NCBI GenBank assembly: GCA_028289095.1
Contig: JAQGGY010000020.1
Coordinates: forward strand, 1-50,460
Direction: 5' to 3'
DNA from: Candidatus Saccharimonadota bacterium
GTDB lineage: Bacteria > Patescibacteriota > Saccharimonadia > Saccharimonadales > Saccharimonadaceae
DNA: 50,460 bases
Both the position numbers and the translations under genes were made by a program. The notes under the pieces are model-generated. The model ran no database searches, had not been told where the DNA came from, and worked only from the letters and a program-made list of their open reading frames with translations. Shown piece by piece: positions 32,047 to 39,831 of the stretch. Numbering within the stretch: position 1 is the stretch's first letter; every line of letters begins with the position of its first letter.

Positions 32047-33021
32047 TTACTTTATCTCGAACGGATCCCCGTAGACGCTCCACTTTAGGGGTGTAGTTAG
32101 GGTAAGGTTACCTTCTTTTAGGAACTTGCGCTGAGCCGTTTCAATGCGTGTAACGTCCTCATGTGCAGCCTCCTTATTCATTTCTACAATTCGTTCGTCT
32201 AGGAATGTGTTCATATATGTTGTCACGTTCGCGTCCTGCGCTGGGGTTTTTGATTTATTTAAGGCGCGAGTACGGATACTCATCATTCCTTCGTAGCCAT
32301 GAACAACCGCAGCATCGTAGTAGGCAAACTGGCCAAGGACCGGCAAGCCGTCGGAAATCGCTAGATTTACTGATGGGTCAAAATATATACGATCGCGCTC
32401 TCTGTCTTGAGCTTGCTGGAAAAGAGGATCAGCTGCTGCCGCCTTCCAATCTGCGGTAAAACTAGGGTCAAGGCCGGCGTGGGTGTTATTAAAGGTCTTC
32501 TTGAGCGCAGGAATGTATTTAGCCAGCACGTTATTTGGCTTGACTGACGTGTAATATTCGACTAATTCAAGTAGGTCGCCGCACATATTGAGACTAGTAC
32601 AAAAACCGATAATACCAGCAGTGTATCCGCGACCGTCGCCGATGTCTTCGATGTATGCGTACTGGGCTTTCCAGTCCAGGGATGAGTTTTCTGCGCTAGA
32701 TATAAGCTTCATGGCGATTACTTTTTTTGCTGGATCACGCAAGGTTACATTCGTATTCGTAGGCATCGGTACCGATGAGGTAGATGATGGCGTAGGTTCG
32801 GGGAGGGTGGAAGTTTGATCAACTGTTGCGCTTGCGTGGACGGCTTTCATGCCTTGCTCTTCATTTGCAATGGGAGTTCGCTTGGATTCGAGCAGATTTG
32901 ACGAACGCGTCGAAGCGAAGGTATAACTTGCGATAACTATTGCGATGGCAGCGATTAATAATCCTATTGATAGGAATCGGCGGTGGCGGATGAAATCAAA
33001 TGCTTTTTGAAGGGTATTCAT
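32047..33021 (-). CDS. Membrane-anchored GH46 chitosanase
   Basis: A 324-residue protein with an N-terminal membrane anchor (about 17-36), a Ser/Thr/Pro linker (to ~95), and a GH46 domain. The domain begins KLISSAENSSLDWKAQYAYI and contains DIGDGRGYTAGIIGF, ERDRIYFDP and LGQFAYYDAAVVHG. Acid Glu111 and base Asp129 are 18 apart, as in characterised GH46 enzymes (Glu22/Asp40 of the Streptomyces enzyme). It hydrolyses beta-1,4-glucosamine links of chitosan. No signal-peptidase site is obvious, so it probably stays on the cell surface. Promoter TTGCAA, 17 nt, TATAAT at 33166-33194, leaving a ~138-nt leader. Confidence 0.95.
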   Translation of the reverse strand: MNTLQKAFDFIRHRRFLSIGLLIAAIAIVIASYTFASTRSSNLLESKRTPIANEEQGMKAVHASATVDQTSTLPEPTPSSTSSVPMPTNTNVTLRDPAKKVIAMKLISSAENSSLDWKAQYAYIEDIGDGRGYTAGIIGFCTSLNMCGDLLELVEYYTSVKPNNVLAKYIPALKKTFNNTHAGLDPSFTADWKAAAADPLFQQAQDRERDRIYFDPSVNLAISDGLPVLGQFAYYDAAVVHGYEGMMSIRTRALNKSKTPAQDANVTTYMNTFLDERIVEMNKEAAHEDVTRIETAQRKFLKEGNLTLTTPLKWSVYGDPFEIK

Positions 33022-33165
33022 AAACGTGTCCTATTTAACTGTTAGTGCGCTGATGTTATCAATATTTAATTCGTGATTAACAGCTTAGCTACCGAGGGTG
33101 TTACAGGTACGGTCGAGTTAATGCTGATTACTGAAGGTATGGAGGTGAGGCTGTCTGTCGCTCCT

Positions 33166-33194
33166 ATTATAGGGTGATATCTATCCCTTTGCAA
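33166..33194 (-). promoter_or_regulatory. Chitosanase promoter
   Basis: On the minus strand TTGCAA (33189-33194), 17 nt, TATAAT (33166-33171). The ~138-nt 5' leader to ATG 33021 is exceptionally long for this window and may hold post-transcriptional control; no SD stronger than AGGA is visible. Confidence 0.72.
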
Positions 33195-33223
33195 TGAGCT
33201 GAGAAAGATGAGCAAGAAAGGTA

Positions 33224-33246
33224 TTTATGATTCGTTTAATCATAAA
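33224..33246. repeat. AT-rich inverted repeat
   Basis: TTTATGATT and AATCATAAA, 9-bp perfect arms around CGTTT, lie about 30 bp upstream of the chitosanase -35. This fits a dimeric regulator site or a weak hairpin. Confidence 0.4.
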
Positions 33247-33278
33247 GGATTTTGGAACCCGATCTAAATTAAGTATAG

Positions 33279-33303
33279 AAAAAAGACCTAGAACTAATGG
33301 TCT
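33279..33303 (-). terminator. Terminator with an upstream tRNA 3'-end fragment
   Basis: AGACC/GGTCT forms a 5-bp stem followed on the minus strand by TTTTTT. It is preceded on that strand by CCCTCCACCCCAG (33320-33332), identical to the last bases of tRNA-Gln, repeating the tRNA-then-terminator arrangement found at 33466-33578. Confidence 0.6.
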
Positions 33304-33319
33304 GGGGCCTTTTTTATGC

Positions 33320-33332
33320 CTGGGGTGGAGGG
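33320..33332 (-). repeat. Copy of the tRNA-Gln 3' end
   Basis: Thirteen bases identical to 33507-33519, the discriminator, acceptor and first T-stem bases of tRNA-Gln. The rest of the tRNA is absent at this copy. It could be a decayed tandem tRNA or the attachment-site copy left by an integrated element. Confidence 0.6.
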
Positions 33333-33465
33333 CTGGCGGTCGCTGTGCTTCCTATTTCCGCTTGCTGACAAAATGAGCAAGCTAATTTTGTTACACGGCG
33401 CTGCACGAACTCCCCGACTTTTGTTTTACAAAAGTATTCTGGGGTTCGATCCCGACCGAGCATAG

Positions 33466-33501
33466 AAAAAAGACTTAGATGAGATGACCTAAGTCTTTTT
33501 T
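33466..33501 (-). terminator. tRNA-Gln terminator
   Basis: A 13-bp perfect stem (AAAAAAGACTTAG with its complement), 10-nt loop, starting 3 nt after the encoded CCA of tRNA-Gln on the minus strand and ending in TTTTTT. Confidence 0.92.
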
Positions 33502-33503
33502 CA

Positions 33504-33578
33504 TGGCTGGGGTGGAGGGATTCGAACCCCCGAATGCTGGTACCAGAAACCAGTGCCTTACCACTTGGCGACACCCCA
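33504..33578 (-). tRNA. tRNA-Gln (anticodon CTG)
   Basis: The cloverleaf is complete on the minus strand: acceptor TGGGGTG/CACCCCA with discriminator G, D arm GCCAAGTGGTAAGGC, anticodon stem CTGGT/ACCAG with loop TTCTGGT (anticodon CTG), and T arm GGGGGTTCGAATCCCTC. The CCA end is encoded (33504-33506). The TGGGGT 5' end and U1-A72 pair are typical of bacterial tRNA-Gln. A strong terminator follows immediately, so it is transcribed alone. Confidence 0.97.
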
Positions 33579-33670
33579 ATAGTGTCAATTGTTCGCGTTG
33601 TTGCGGCGTCAAATCATAGGTTTTTGGCAATGGTACCTATATAATTCTTGCCGTATCAGGATATGGCGGC

Positions 33671-33698
33671 TAGTGTCTTACCACTTGGCGACACCTCA
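33671..33698 (-). repeat. Degenerate copy of the tRNA-Gln 5' half
   Basis: Twenty-eight bases match tRNA-Gln 33551-33578 with three differences, all C to T on the plus strand, and lie exactly 120 bp away. It covers the acceptor 5' strand and D arm and stops at the anticodon stem, so it is a tRNA fragment and not a functional gene. The differences break the acceptor and D stems. Confidence 0.75.
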
Positions 33699-33809
33699 TC
33701 GCTCGTATCAAATTGTAACATTTATAGGTTGTTTGCTCAAGTAAGAAGGCTGCATTACTATCTCATAGTGTCGACATACATGCATTAATCGGATATAATT
33801 GTAGTACAG

Positions 33810-35399
33810 ATGGAGCCAGATGAAACCTATCCACTACACCCTGATCAAAAGGATCAAACCACGACGCCAAGTACGCCACCTGTTAACTCTACAGGCATCA
33901 CACCCCTCCAGCCACCGTCAACCTATAATCCGCCACAGAATACCGTGTCCACGCAGTCTGCTACGGTGCCGTGGTACTTACAGCCCTTAACAAAAACGAC
34001 GCAATCACCACTGACCTCGACCCAGACGCGGCCGTTTGTTCCGCGCGAACCATTACTACCAAAACCACAAAGGGAACAGTCGGTGGAGGCATCGGCTATG
34101 CCGTCAGTGGCGCCGCAATCGTCAGCAATTCAAACCGCGACACCTACTCCTTCGCTAGAGTCAAATAGTCTATTTGGAACGCAACCATTGCCACCCTTGA
34201 GGTCGCCGTATGCCAAGCCGTCGCAGCAGCAGTCGGTATATCGCCGACCGTCAGAATCAAATCCAGATCCTCAGCGAACCGCTTATCAACGTCCGCCTGT
34301 GTCCAAACAACAAGCACCGGTCTACCAACAGCCGCAAGCGCCCACACCCGCCAGTCAGGCGCCAAAGCCATTTTCGCAATTTGATGCAATAGTATCACCG
34401 CAACCAATGAATAGTAACCCACAGAATAAATCAAAAAAAATGCGACGGATCATTGGCATCGCAGTGGCCGTGCTACTACTTGGATTAATTGGCGTAGGGG
34501 TGTATTCATTTTTTAATAAATCAGGGTCGGACGATGCAACGCCGACATCGACGACTACTTCAAATGATGCCGTCACGAAGCGGCTCGAACGGGCGTTCGA
34601 CAAGCATCTGCAGACACGTTTTATCCGTCAGTCTTATGAACAGGTTGCGGATGGAATAAACACTGATGTCTTGAAGTTGGATACAACGAGTGACTTTACG
34701 GATCCATCGCAGCCAAAAAGCCATATTCATTATGATCTGCAAGCGGGCAGGGGTGACAATACTGTTAAGGGCGCTGGCGAAGTGATGATTTTAGGCAAGA
34801 ATGAATATTTCGGCAAATTATTATCACCTGTATTGTTCTATCAAGGCGATGAAGCTGCTAAGCCAAAAGAAAACCAGTGGTATAAAATCGCAAACGATGA
34901 CACGACGGGCGAAATGTTACTCGATCCTACGTCGTCACGGGCGGCGTTGAACAGCCCGCTTGGTGAATTGCCAGTAGGAAACTTTCAAGACACGACTCGA
35001 CAGGAATTAATGCAATTCATTGCAGGTCGTACAGTGTATGCGATTAAAAGTAGCAATGAAGTCACCGACGGCAAAGAAAAACTAACTCACTACAATATAG
35101 ATTTTAATGCCGGATCAGTCAGTGAGCTAAACAAAAAGATTGCCGATGCGATCGAACAAAAAGATGAGGCTATGATACCGACGTTTGCAGAAAATGATGT
35201 CAAAAATATGGAAATTTGGGTCAATAATAATTCAGGGCAAATAACGAAAGTTAAATATAACAGAGAATATTCTGGTACTGAAGATAATGCTACGCCAATA
35301 AAAGAAACAATTACGGTAGCGATTAGCTACCCATCGGACAGCTCATCGATAAAAACGCCCGAGGGTGCAATAGCTGGCCCTTGGGTTATTAAGCGGTAG
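33810..35399 (+). CDS. Pro/Gln-rich single-pass protein with extracytoplasmic domain
   Basis: A 529-residue protein: residues ~1-205 are extremely rich in Pro, Gln, Ser and Thr with no hydrophobic stretch (disordered, cytosolic), a Lys/Arg cluster precedes one membrane helix (IIGIAVAVLLLGLIGVGVYSFF, ~211-232), and ~295 residues face outward. The ectodomain ends MEIWVNNNSGQITKVKYN and then TVAISYP, close in pattern to the 17570 protein's ending, which has the same three-part layout. No Cys in the ectodomain. Promoter TCGACA (33771-33776), 17 nt, TATAAT (33794-33799), 10 nt before ATG. Role unknown; surface protein inferred. Confidence 0.75.
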   Translation: MEPDETYPLHPDQKDQTTTPSTPPVNSTGITPLQPPSTYNPPQNTVSTQSATVPWYLQPLTKTTQSPLTSTQTRPFVPREPLLPKPQREQSVEASAMPSVAPQSSAIQTATPTPSLESNSLFGTQPLPPLRSPYAKPSQQQSVYRRPSESNPDPQRTAYQRPPVSKQQAPVYQQPQAPTPASQAPKPFSQFDAIVSPQPMNSNPQNKSKKMRRIIGIAVAVLLLGLIGVGVYSFFNKSGSDDATPTSTTTSNDAVTKRLERAFDKHLQTRFIRQSYEQVADGINTDVLKLDTTSDFTDPSQPKSHIHYDLQAGRGDNTVKGAGEVMILGKNEYFGKLLSPVLFYQGDEAAKPKENQWYKIANDDTTGEMLLDPTSSRAALNSPLGELPVGNFQDTTRQELMQFIAGRTVYAIKSSNEVTDGKEKLTHYNIDFNAGSVSELNKKIADAIEQKDEAMIPTFAENDVKNMEIWVNNNSGQITKVKYNREYSGTEDNATPIKETITVAISYPSDSSSIKTPEGAIAGPWVIKR

Positions 35400-35420
35400 A
35401 TCACTTTGCACATTAAAAAA

Positions 35421-35458
35421 CTCCTGGAGTGTGACAAAAAATCGTCACGCTCCAGGAG
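35421..35458. terminator. Strong bidirectional terminator
   Basis: CTCCTGGAGTGTGAC pairs with GTCACGCTCCAGGAG (15 bp, one T-G pair) around an 8-nt loop. A run of six T follows on the minus strand and CTTTT on the plus strand. It separates the convergent 33810 gene and the proteasomal ATPase. Confidence 0.92.
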
Positions 35459-35464
35459 CGGCTT

Positions 35465-37144
35465 TTAGAGGTATTGGCCCGTAGTGTGTTCGACGGTGTC
35501 CATCGGCTTGATGGTGGGCGAAGAGCTATCCTTGTCCAGGATGCGTAGTACTGCATGTATGCGCTGACCTTTTTTGCCAGATATCCTAGCCCAGTCATGC
35601 GGATTTGTTGTATTTGGTAGATCTTCGTTTTCTTCAAACTCGGCATCGCAGGCGTTAATCAGATGCTGCAAGTGGATACCTTCTATGCCGGTGTCAATTT
35701 CGTCGAGTATAGAAGATTGTTTCGCGCGATCAACAATGTTTTGAATCATCGAACCCGAACTGAAATCCTTGAAGTAAAGATCTTCCTTGTCGCCTTTTTC
35801 GTAGGTCACTTCTATGAATTTGGTTCGCGATGACGTCGCATACATATGTTCGACGGTGCACTCGATCATCGATGTAATGCACGCTTGGCGATCACCACCA
35901 AACTCATCCAAGTACGATTTGTGAAGTGGCAGATCGGTGTTTAGATACTTAGCGAAGATATCGAGTGCGGCTGTTGCATCAGGACGCTCGATCTTTATTT
36001 TGATATCCAATCGTCCTGGCCGTAGAACGGCAGGGTCAATCAGCTCTTCACGATTTGACGCACCAATAACAATGACGTTAGACAAACCTTCGACGCCGTC
36101 TAGCTCTGTCAAAAGCTGAGGTACGATGGTTTTTTCCATGTCCGAACTGATTCCTGATCCACGGACGTGGAACATGGACTCCATTTCGTCAAAAAAGATA
36201 ACGACAGGGTGGCCCTCGCTACCTTTTTCGCGAGCACGCTGGAAAATCAAGCGGATATGCCGCTCGGTCTCGCCTACGTACTTATTCAGGAGCTCGGGCC
36301 CTTTCACGTTGATGAAATACGCTTTGGTGTCTGGATCGCCACTTTCGGCGGCTTTCTTTTTCGCAAGCGTACTAGCGATTGCTTTGGCGATCATTGTCTT
36401 GCCACAGCCTGGGGGTCCGTAAAGCAGTATGCCTTTTGGTGCCCGCAGCTGCATCTTTGCGTACATCTCAGGGCGCAGATACGGAAGCTCGACAGCGTCG
36501 CGTATTTTTTTCACTTGATTGGCAAGTCCGCCAATATCTTCGTAGCCGATATCGGGTGCTGCCTCGAGCATCAGGTCGTTCACTTCGGTCTTTGCTATGA
36601 CTTCAGTTGCGATGTTCAGTCGACTATTCACTACCAAAGAATCACCAGACTTAACTGATTTACTATCGATAGTACTTGTCAAAAGGACAACTCGTTCGTC
36701 ATCCGTATTGCCGGTAACGAGTGCACGGTTTGGCGACATAACTTCTTTGACAGTCATGATTTCGCCATGTTCTTCGAGGTTGAGTGCCTTGATGACGACC
36801 GATGAATCGTTGACCAACACTTGCTGTCCTGGTTGTAATTCGTTGACATCGATCGTTGGAAACACGCTGACGCGATGCAGCTGTCCACTCCTGCTGACAT
36901 CTACCATTTCTGGATCATCTGTCGTTCGCAGGAAATATGCGATTGCTGCTGGGCCCTTTGATTGGCTATCTAGGGCGGTTTTCATCGATACGATTGTGTC
37001 CCGCGCCTTTGTCAACATTTCCGTCTGATTGGCATTAATTCGAGCAAGGCTTTCATTTTTTTCATGCGCAATTTCCAGCTGTTTTGTAATCGGCAGGTGC
37101 CTGATATTTTCTGGCTGTTTTGTACTACCTTGTTCGTCACTCAT
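35465..37144 (-). CDS. mpa: Proteasome-associated AAA+ ATPase (Mpa/ARC)
   Basis: The 559-residue ATPase has the Mpa/ARC order: an N-terminal coiled coil (~17-60), tandem OB domains (~65-185), then an AAA+ module with Walker A GPPGCGKT (243-250), Walker B VIFFDE (315-320) and GASNREELIDPAVLRPGRLD (second region of homology). The protein ends in GQYL, the C-terminal tail by which actinobacterial Mpa docks on the 20S proteasome. It would unfold pupylated proteins into the core. No pup, dop, pafA or prcAB gene is within the window. Start ATG 37144 has GGAGG 7 nt upstream; a longer frame to 37216 includes leader sequence. Confidence 0.93.
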   Translation of the reverse strand: MSDEQGSTKQPENIRHLPITKQLEIAHEKNESLARINANQTEMLTKARDTIVSMKTALDSQSKGPAAIAYFLRTTDDPEMVDVSRSGQLHRVSVFPTIDVNELQPGQQVLVNDSSVVIKALNLEEHGEIMTVKEVMSPNRALVTGNTDDERVVLLTSTIDSKSVKSGDSLVVNSRLNIATEVIAKTEVNDLMLEAAPDIGYEDIGGLANQVKKIRDAVELPYLRPEMYAKMQLRAPKGILLYGPPGCGKTMIAKAIASTLAKKKAAESGDPDTKAYFINVKGPELLNKYVGETERHIRLIFQRAREKGSEGHPVVIFFDEMESMFHVRGSGISSDMEKTIVPQLLTELDGVEGLSNVIVIGASNREELIDPAVLRPGRLDIKIKIERPDATAALDIFAKYLNTDLPLHKSYLDEFGGDRQACITSMIECTVEHMYATSSRTKFIEVTYEKGDKEDLYFKDFSSGSMIQNIVDRAKQSSILDEIDTGIEGIHLQHLINACDAEFEENEDLPNTTNPHDWARISGKKGQRIHAVLRILDKDSSSPTIKPMDTVEHTTGQYL

Positions 37145-37171
37145 TGGGGTTACCTCCAAAATGTAAAAGTA

Positions 37172-37191
37172 CCACTCTTTTCCAAGAGTGG
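37172..37191 (-). promoter_or_regulatory. Hairpin in the mpa leader
   Basis: CCACTCTT/AAGAGTGG, an 8-bp perfect stem with a 4-nt loop, lies in the ~85-nt leader between the promoter and the SD of mpa. No full T-tract follows, so mRNA stabilisation or translational control is as likely as attenuation. Confidence 0.5.
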
Positions 37192-37236
37192 ACATATGTG
37201 AATGATGCCACCTCATCGGATGATAGAGTTATGCGT

Positions 37237-37265
37237 ATTTTAACATCAAAACTATGTTAATGCAA
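37237..37265 (-). promoter_or_regulatory. mpa promoter
   Basis: On the minus strand TTGCAT (37260-37265), 17 nt, TAAAAT (37237-37242), giving a start near 37230. It is divergent from the small helical protein gene at 37341. Confidence 0.68.
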
Positions 37266-37340
37266 ATGTACGACAGATAGAGCGCCACGCTATTTTCGTA
37301 TAGCGCATTCCTTTCATTGAAGATGCACTATACTGGCAAT

Positions 37341-37637
37341 ATGAATTTAGATAACAAAAGTGTAGATATTGTAGAAGCTGTTTCAGGATTAGTGGATAGG
37401 TTAGCGAATAAGGGTGACGTCGACAGTTTAGTAATGATTTCACCGATACTAGTGAACTTGATTCTTAGTAATGCGGCAGATTCACGATCGAGTATCGTGC
37501 AATTGAATGAATATATAGGACTAGTAGTTAAAGCATTGCAGACTGGCGAATCTGTCGAAGTATTAAAAACGAATTCAAATGTCCGCCAGCTAATTGATGA
37601 AGATCTTCAGTTAAAGCTAGCAAACACCGCACAATAG
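37341..37637 (+). CDS. Small helical acidic protein, unknown
   Basis: The 98-residue product is soluble, acidic and predicted all-helical, with regular Leu/Val spacing (DIVEAVSGLVDRLANKGDVDSL, then YIGLVVKALQTGESVEVLK). No Cys, no signal peptide. ATG 37341 is chosen because TATACT (37329-37334) ends 6 nt before it; the in-frame ATG 37317 lies upstream of that -10. It is divergent from the proteasomal ATPase gene. It is near the size of a Pup-like or adaptor protein but does not end in GGE or GGQ, so it is not Pup. Not recognised. Confidence 0.62.
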   Translation: MNLDNKSVDIVEAVSGLVDRLANKGDVDSLVMISPILVNLILSNAADSRSSIVQLNEYIGLVVKALQTGESVEVLKTNSNVRQLIDEDLQLKLANTAQ

Positions 37638-37798
37638 CACACAGTGTAGTTTAAAGCACTACAATATTAATTTTATCTTTTACTCAGTTAAAGCATAAGA
37701 AATAATAAAAATTGTAAGATATTTCACAATAATGCAATTTTATCTATGATGTGGGAATATAATGAAGGTATATTAACAATTCGATAAGGGGCAGCATC

Positions 37799-38038
37799 AT
37801 GAAGCGTTCTAGTGAATTTAGTCATTCTCGTCAAAATACCGTTGAATCTAATGTCGAGCCTATTAACCGTGATGAAGTGATGCTGCGACTCGCGGCTTTG
37901 GCGATGCAATATGAAACATTGCGATATGCAACTGCTGAAGGCGATGTCGAATCTATGCATGATTTAGCGAAAGTGCGTCGTGAAATGAGAATAGCACAAT
38001 TTAGCTTGGATTATGCGCCACTAGCGCAGGCTGCATAA
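37799..38038 (+). CDS. Small helical protein, 79 residues, unknown
   Basis: The product has a polar, probably disordered N-terminus (~22 residues, many Ser/Asn/Glu) and a helical remainder (DEVMLRLAALAMQYETLRYAT, then ESMHDLAKVRREMRIAQFSLDY), suggesting a helical hairpin. AAGGGG precedes the ATG by about 8 nt. Upstream 37638-37798 is AT-rich with TATAAT-like sequence near 37767. It is convergent with the xylanase gene (12-bp gap). No family recognised; like its neighbour it lacks a Pup-type C-terminus. Confidence 0.62.
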   Translation: MKRSSEFSHSRQNTVESNVEPINRDEVMLRLAALAMQYETLRYATAEGDVESMHDLAKVRREMRIAQFSLDYAPLAQAA

Positions 38039-38049
38039 TATAGTTTTTA

Positions 38050-39804
38050 TTATTCTTTAAGCCTCCTTTGTATTTCAGTGACCGCAGGTGTCGGTGCATA
38101 CCGTTCATCCCATAAAAAATCGTGACCATACGCGAGTGTCTGCGTGTCCGATTCTGACAGGTTGTATTTATCACTGACACCCCATGTTGTCCACGACATG
38201 CATGATGGTTCGTGGATACACATATTTAGGACGTCGGCATATTGTTTTGCTTGCGCTGCAGTGCCACTATCGTCATGGACATCCATTTCGGAAATATGTG
38301 ACATAATGCCGATTGTGGCTAGCGCACGGATATGTGATTGCAGAACCCAGGGATCAATTTCGTCATCAACTTCGTAAACGTGTCCTTCAAACCCAATTCC
38401 ATCAATCGGTACACCTTGTTTTTTTAATTTCGTCACTAGCGCTAGCATGTTATCCCATCGGTCGCCGTCTTCTTCTAATCCATAGTCGTTAATATATAAT
38501 TTTGCGTCTGGATCAGCCTGGCGGGCGGCATTAAATGCTGTGGCGATGTAATCTTCGCCCATTGCCTGGTACCATTTATGCGACCGTAATATTCCACCTT
38601 CGGAATCGTAATTTACCATTGGTTCATTGACGACATCCCATGCACCTACTCGACCCTTAAAATGACTGACAGTTTTTGTAATGTGATCTATCATAACTTG
38701 CTTTACTTTTTCTCTGTCGGTTGATGTTGCGGTTGGTAAATCCTGTACCCATTTCGGGTTACCTTCTGCAAAGACGAGAGTATGGCCTTGAACGCGCATA
38801 CTATTCTGTTTTGCAAGGGCGACTAATGCATCGGCTTCTTTAAAATCATACAGTTCGGGTTGCGGATGGATGAACTGCCACTTCAACGCATTTTCTGTAG
38901 TAATCATGCCAAAATTTCCACCATACGCAAGAGCATGATAATTATTATCACCGACCGATGGACCCAATGCCGTCGCGGCGCCAACCATAAATCCAGGGCG
39001 TTTAGATGTGGCCATTGATTGAAAAGCCGTGTCGCTGTTCGTACGTTGTATGCGTATATCTTGTGTATCAGTAACTTTAACCGTATTGGGTTGGGATGAA
39101 GTTGCGTCTAAGCGCGTCAGCGTCCAGCTGTCAGTCGGATTAACCGCACTTACACCGAACCAAATGTTCTTGGTAAAAACGTCGTCATATACGAGCGTTT
39201 GTATTTTTTTATTGTTAAACGATATTGTCAATTGGTTGCTACTTCGTTGTAATGTAAGGATGTTATCTGCCTGGGTCGTAACTGCATACGTCGATGAACT
39301 AATCGGCTTTTGCCTGCGTAAATTTTCATTTCGATATCCATTCCACCTAGATATAGTTAATGATGAATCTTTGATGCGGAAATCGATGCTTTTTGGCTCG
39401 ACACGGAATTCGTCCTGAATAATTGGAGGCGCCGCATATAGGCGGAATGACGCTTCGCCTTTGATGTCCTGTATAACGGCTGATAGAGTGTAGTCATTTG
39501 TCGCGGACAAGCGGGTGCCGTAAAGGTTAACTGGCGGGTTATTTTGACCAGGCGCACCATTTTGCTCGACGATAGAGCGACCAAGGTATGACACTCGTAC
39601 TCCATGTGGTGTCGGTGTGGCACCTGGTATGTAATCCCAACCAGATTGTAATAGGTTGACGGTGTTATTAGACGCCACAGATTCAGAGTAGGTAAGTTTA
39701 TTCATTAACCATATGCCCACAAGAAAGAGTAGAAGAATACTTCCTGTGATGATTGTTTTGTTGCGACTATATGTTCGCATACAGGTAGACGGTGTTAGTT
39801 CCAT
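38050..39804 (-). CDS. Membrane-anchored GH10 endo-beta-1,4-xylanase
   Basis: A 584-residue protein: one N-terminal membrane anchor (~17-36), a ~220-residue beta-rich region that may be a carbohydrate-binding-like jelly roll (LYGTRLSATNDYTLSAVIQD, SFRLYAAPP, ISRWNGYRNENLRR), then a GH10 barrel from about 265. Seen: TTENALKWQFIHP, VQGHTLVF, the acid/base Glu394 in WDVVNEPM and the nucleophile Glu506 in ISEMDVHDD. It hydrolyses xylan-type backbones outside the cell. Start ATG 39804 follows GGAGG by 7 nt. It lies 27 bp after the Crp/Fnr gene on the same strand, so the two form an apparent operon. Confidence 0.93.
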   Translation of the reverse strand: MELTPSTCMRTYSRNKTIITGSILLLFLVGIWLMNKLTYSESVASNNTVNLLQSGWDYIPGATPTPHGVRVSYLGRSIVEQNGAPGQNNPPVNLYGTRLSATNDYTLSAVIQDIKGEASFRLYAAPPIIQDEFRVEPKSIDFRIKDSSLTISRWNGYRNENLRRQKPISSSTYAVTTQADNILTLQRSSNQLTISFNNKKIQTLVYDDVFTKNIWFGVSAVNPTDSWTLTRLDATSSQPNTVKVTDTQDIRIQRTNSDTAFQSMATSKRPGFMVGAATALGPSVGDNNYHALAYGGNFGMITTENALKWQFIHPQPELYDFKEADALVALAKQNSMRVQGHTLVFAEGNPKWVQDLPTATSTDREKVKQVMIDHITKTVSHFKGRVGAWDVVNEPMVNYDSEGGILRSHKWYQAMGEDYIATAFNAARQADPDAKLYINDYGLEEDGDRWDNMLALVTKLKKQGVPIDGIGFEGHVYEVDDEIDPWVLQSHIRALATIGIMSHISEMDVHDDSGTAAQAKQYADVLNMCIHEPSCMSWTTWGVSDKYNLSESDTQTLAYGHDFLWDERYAPTPAVTEIQRRLKE

Positions 39805-39831
39805 TAAGATTCCTCCTGTATGATTACAAAA

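Noticed and set aside
33314..33574. 86-codon minus-strand frame over tRNA-Gln
   Set aside because: Its sequence is a read-through of the tRNA, its terminator and the flanking fragments.
36167..36658. 163-codon plus-strand frame
   Set aside because: Antisense shadow of the mpa AAA+ domain; no SD and no protein-like pattern.
37341..38038. Small proteins near mpa as Pup
   Set aside because: Neither ends in GGE or GGQ, the feature needed for ligation by PafA.
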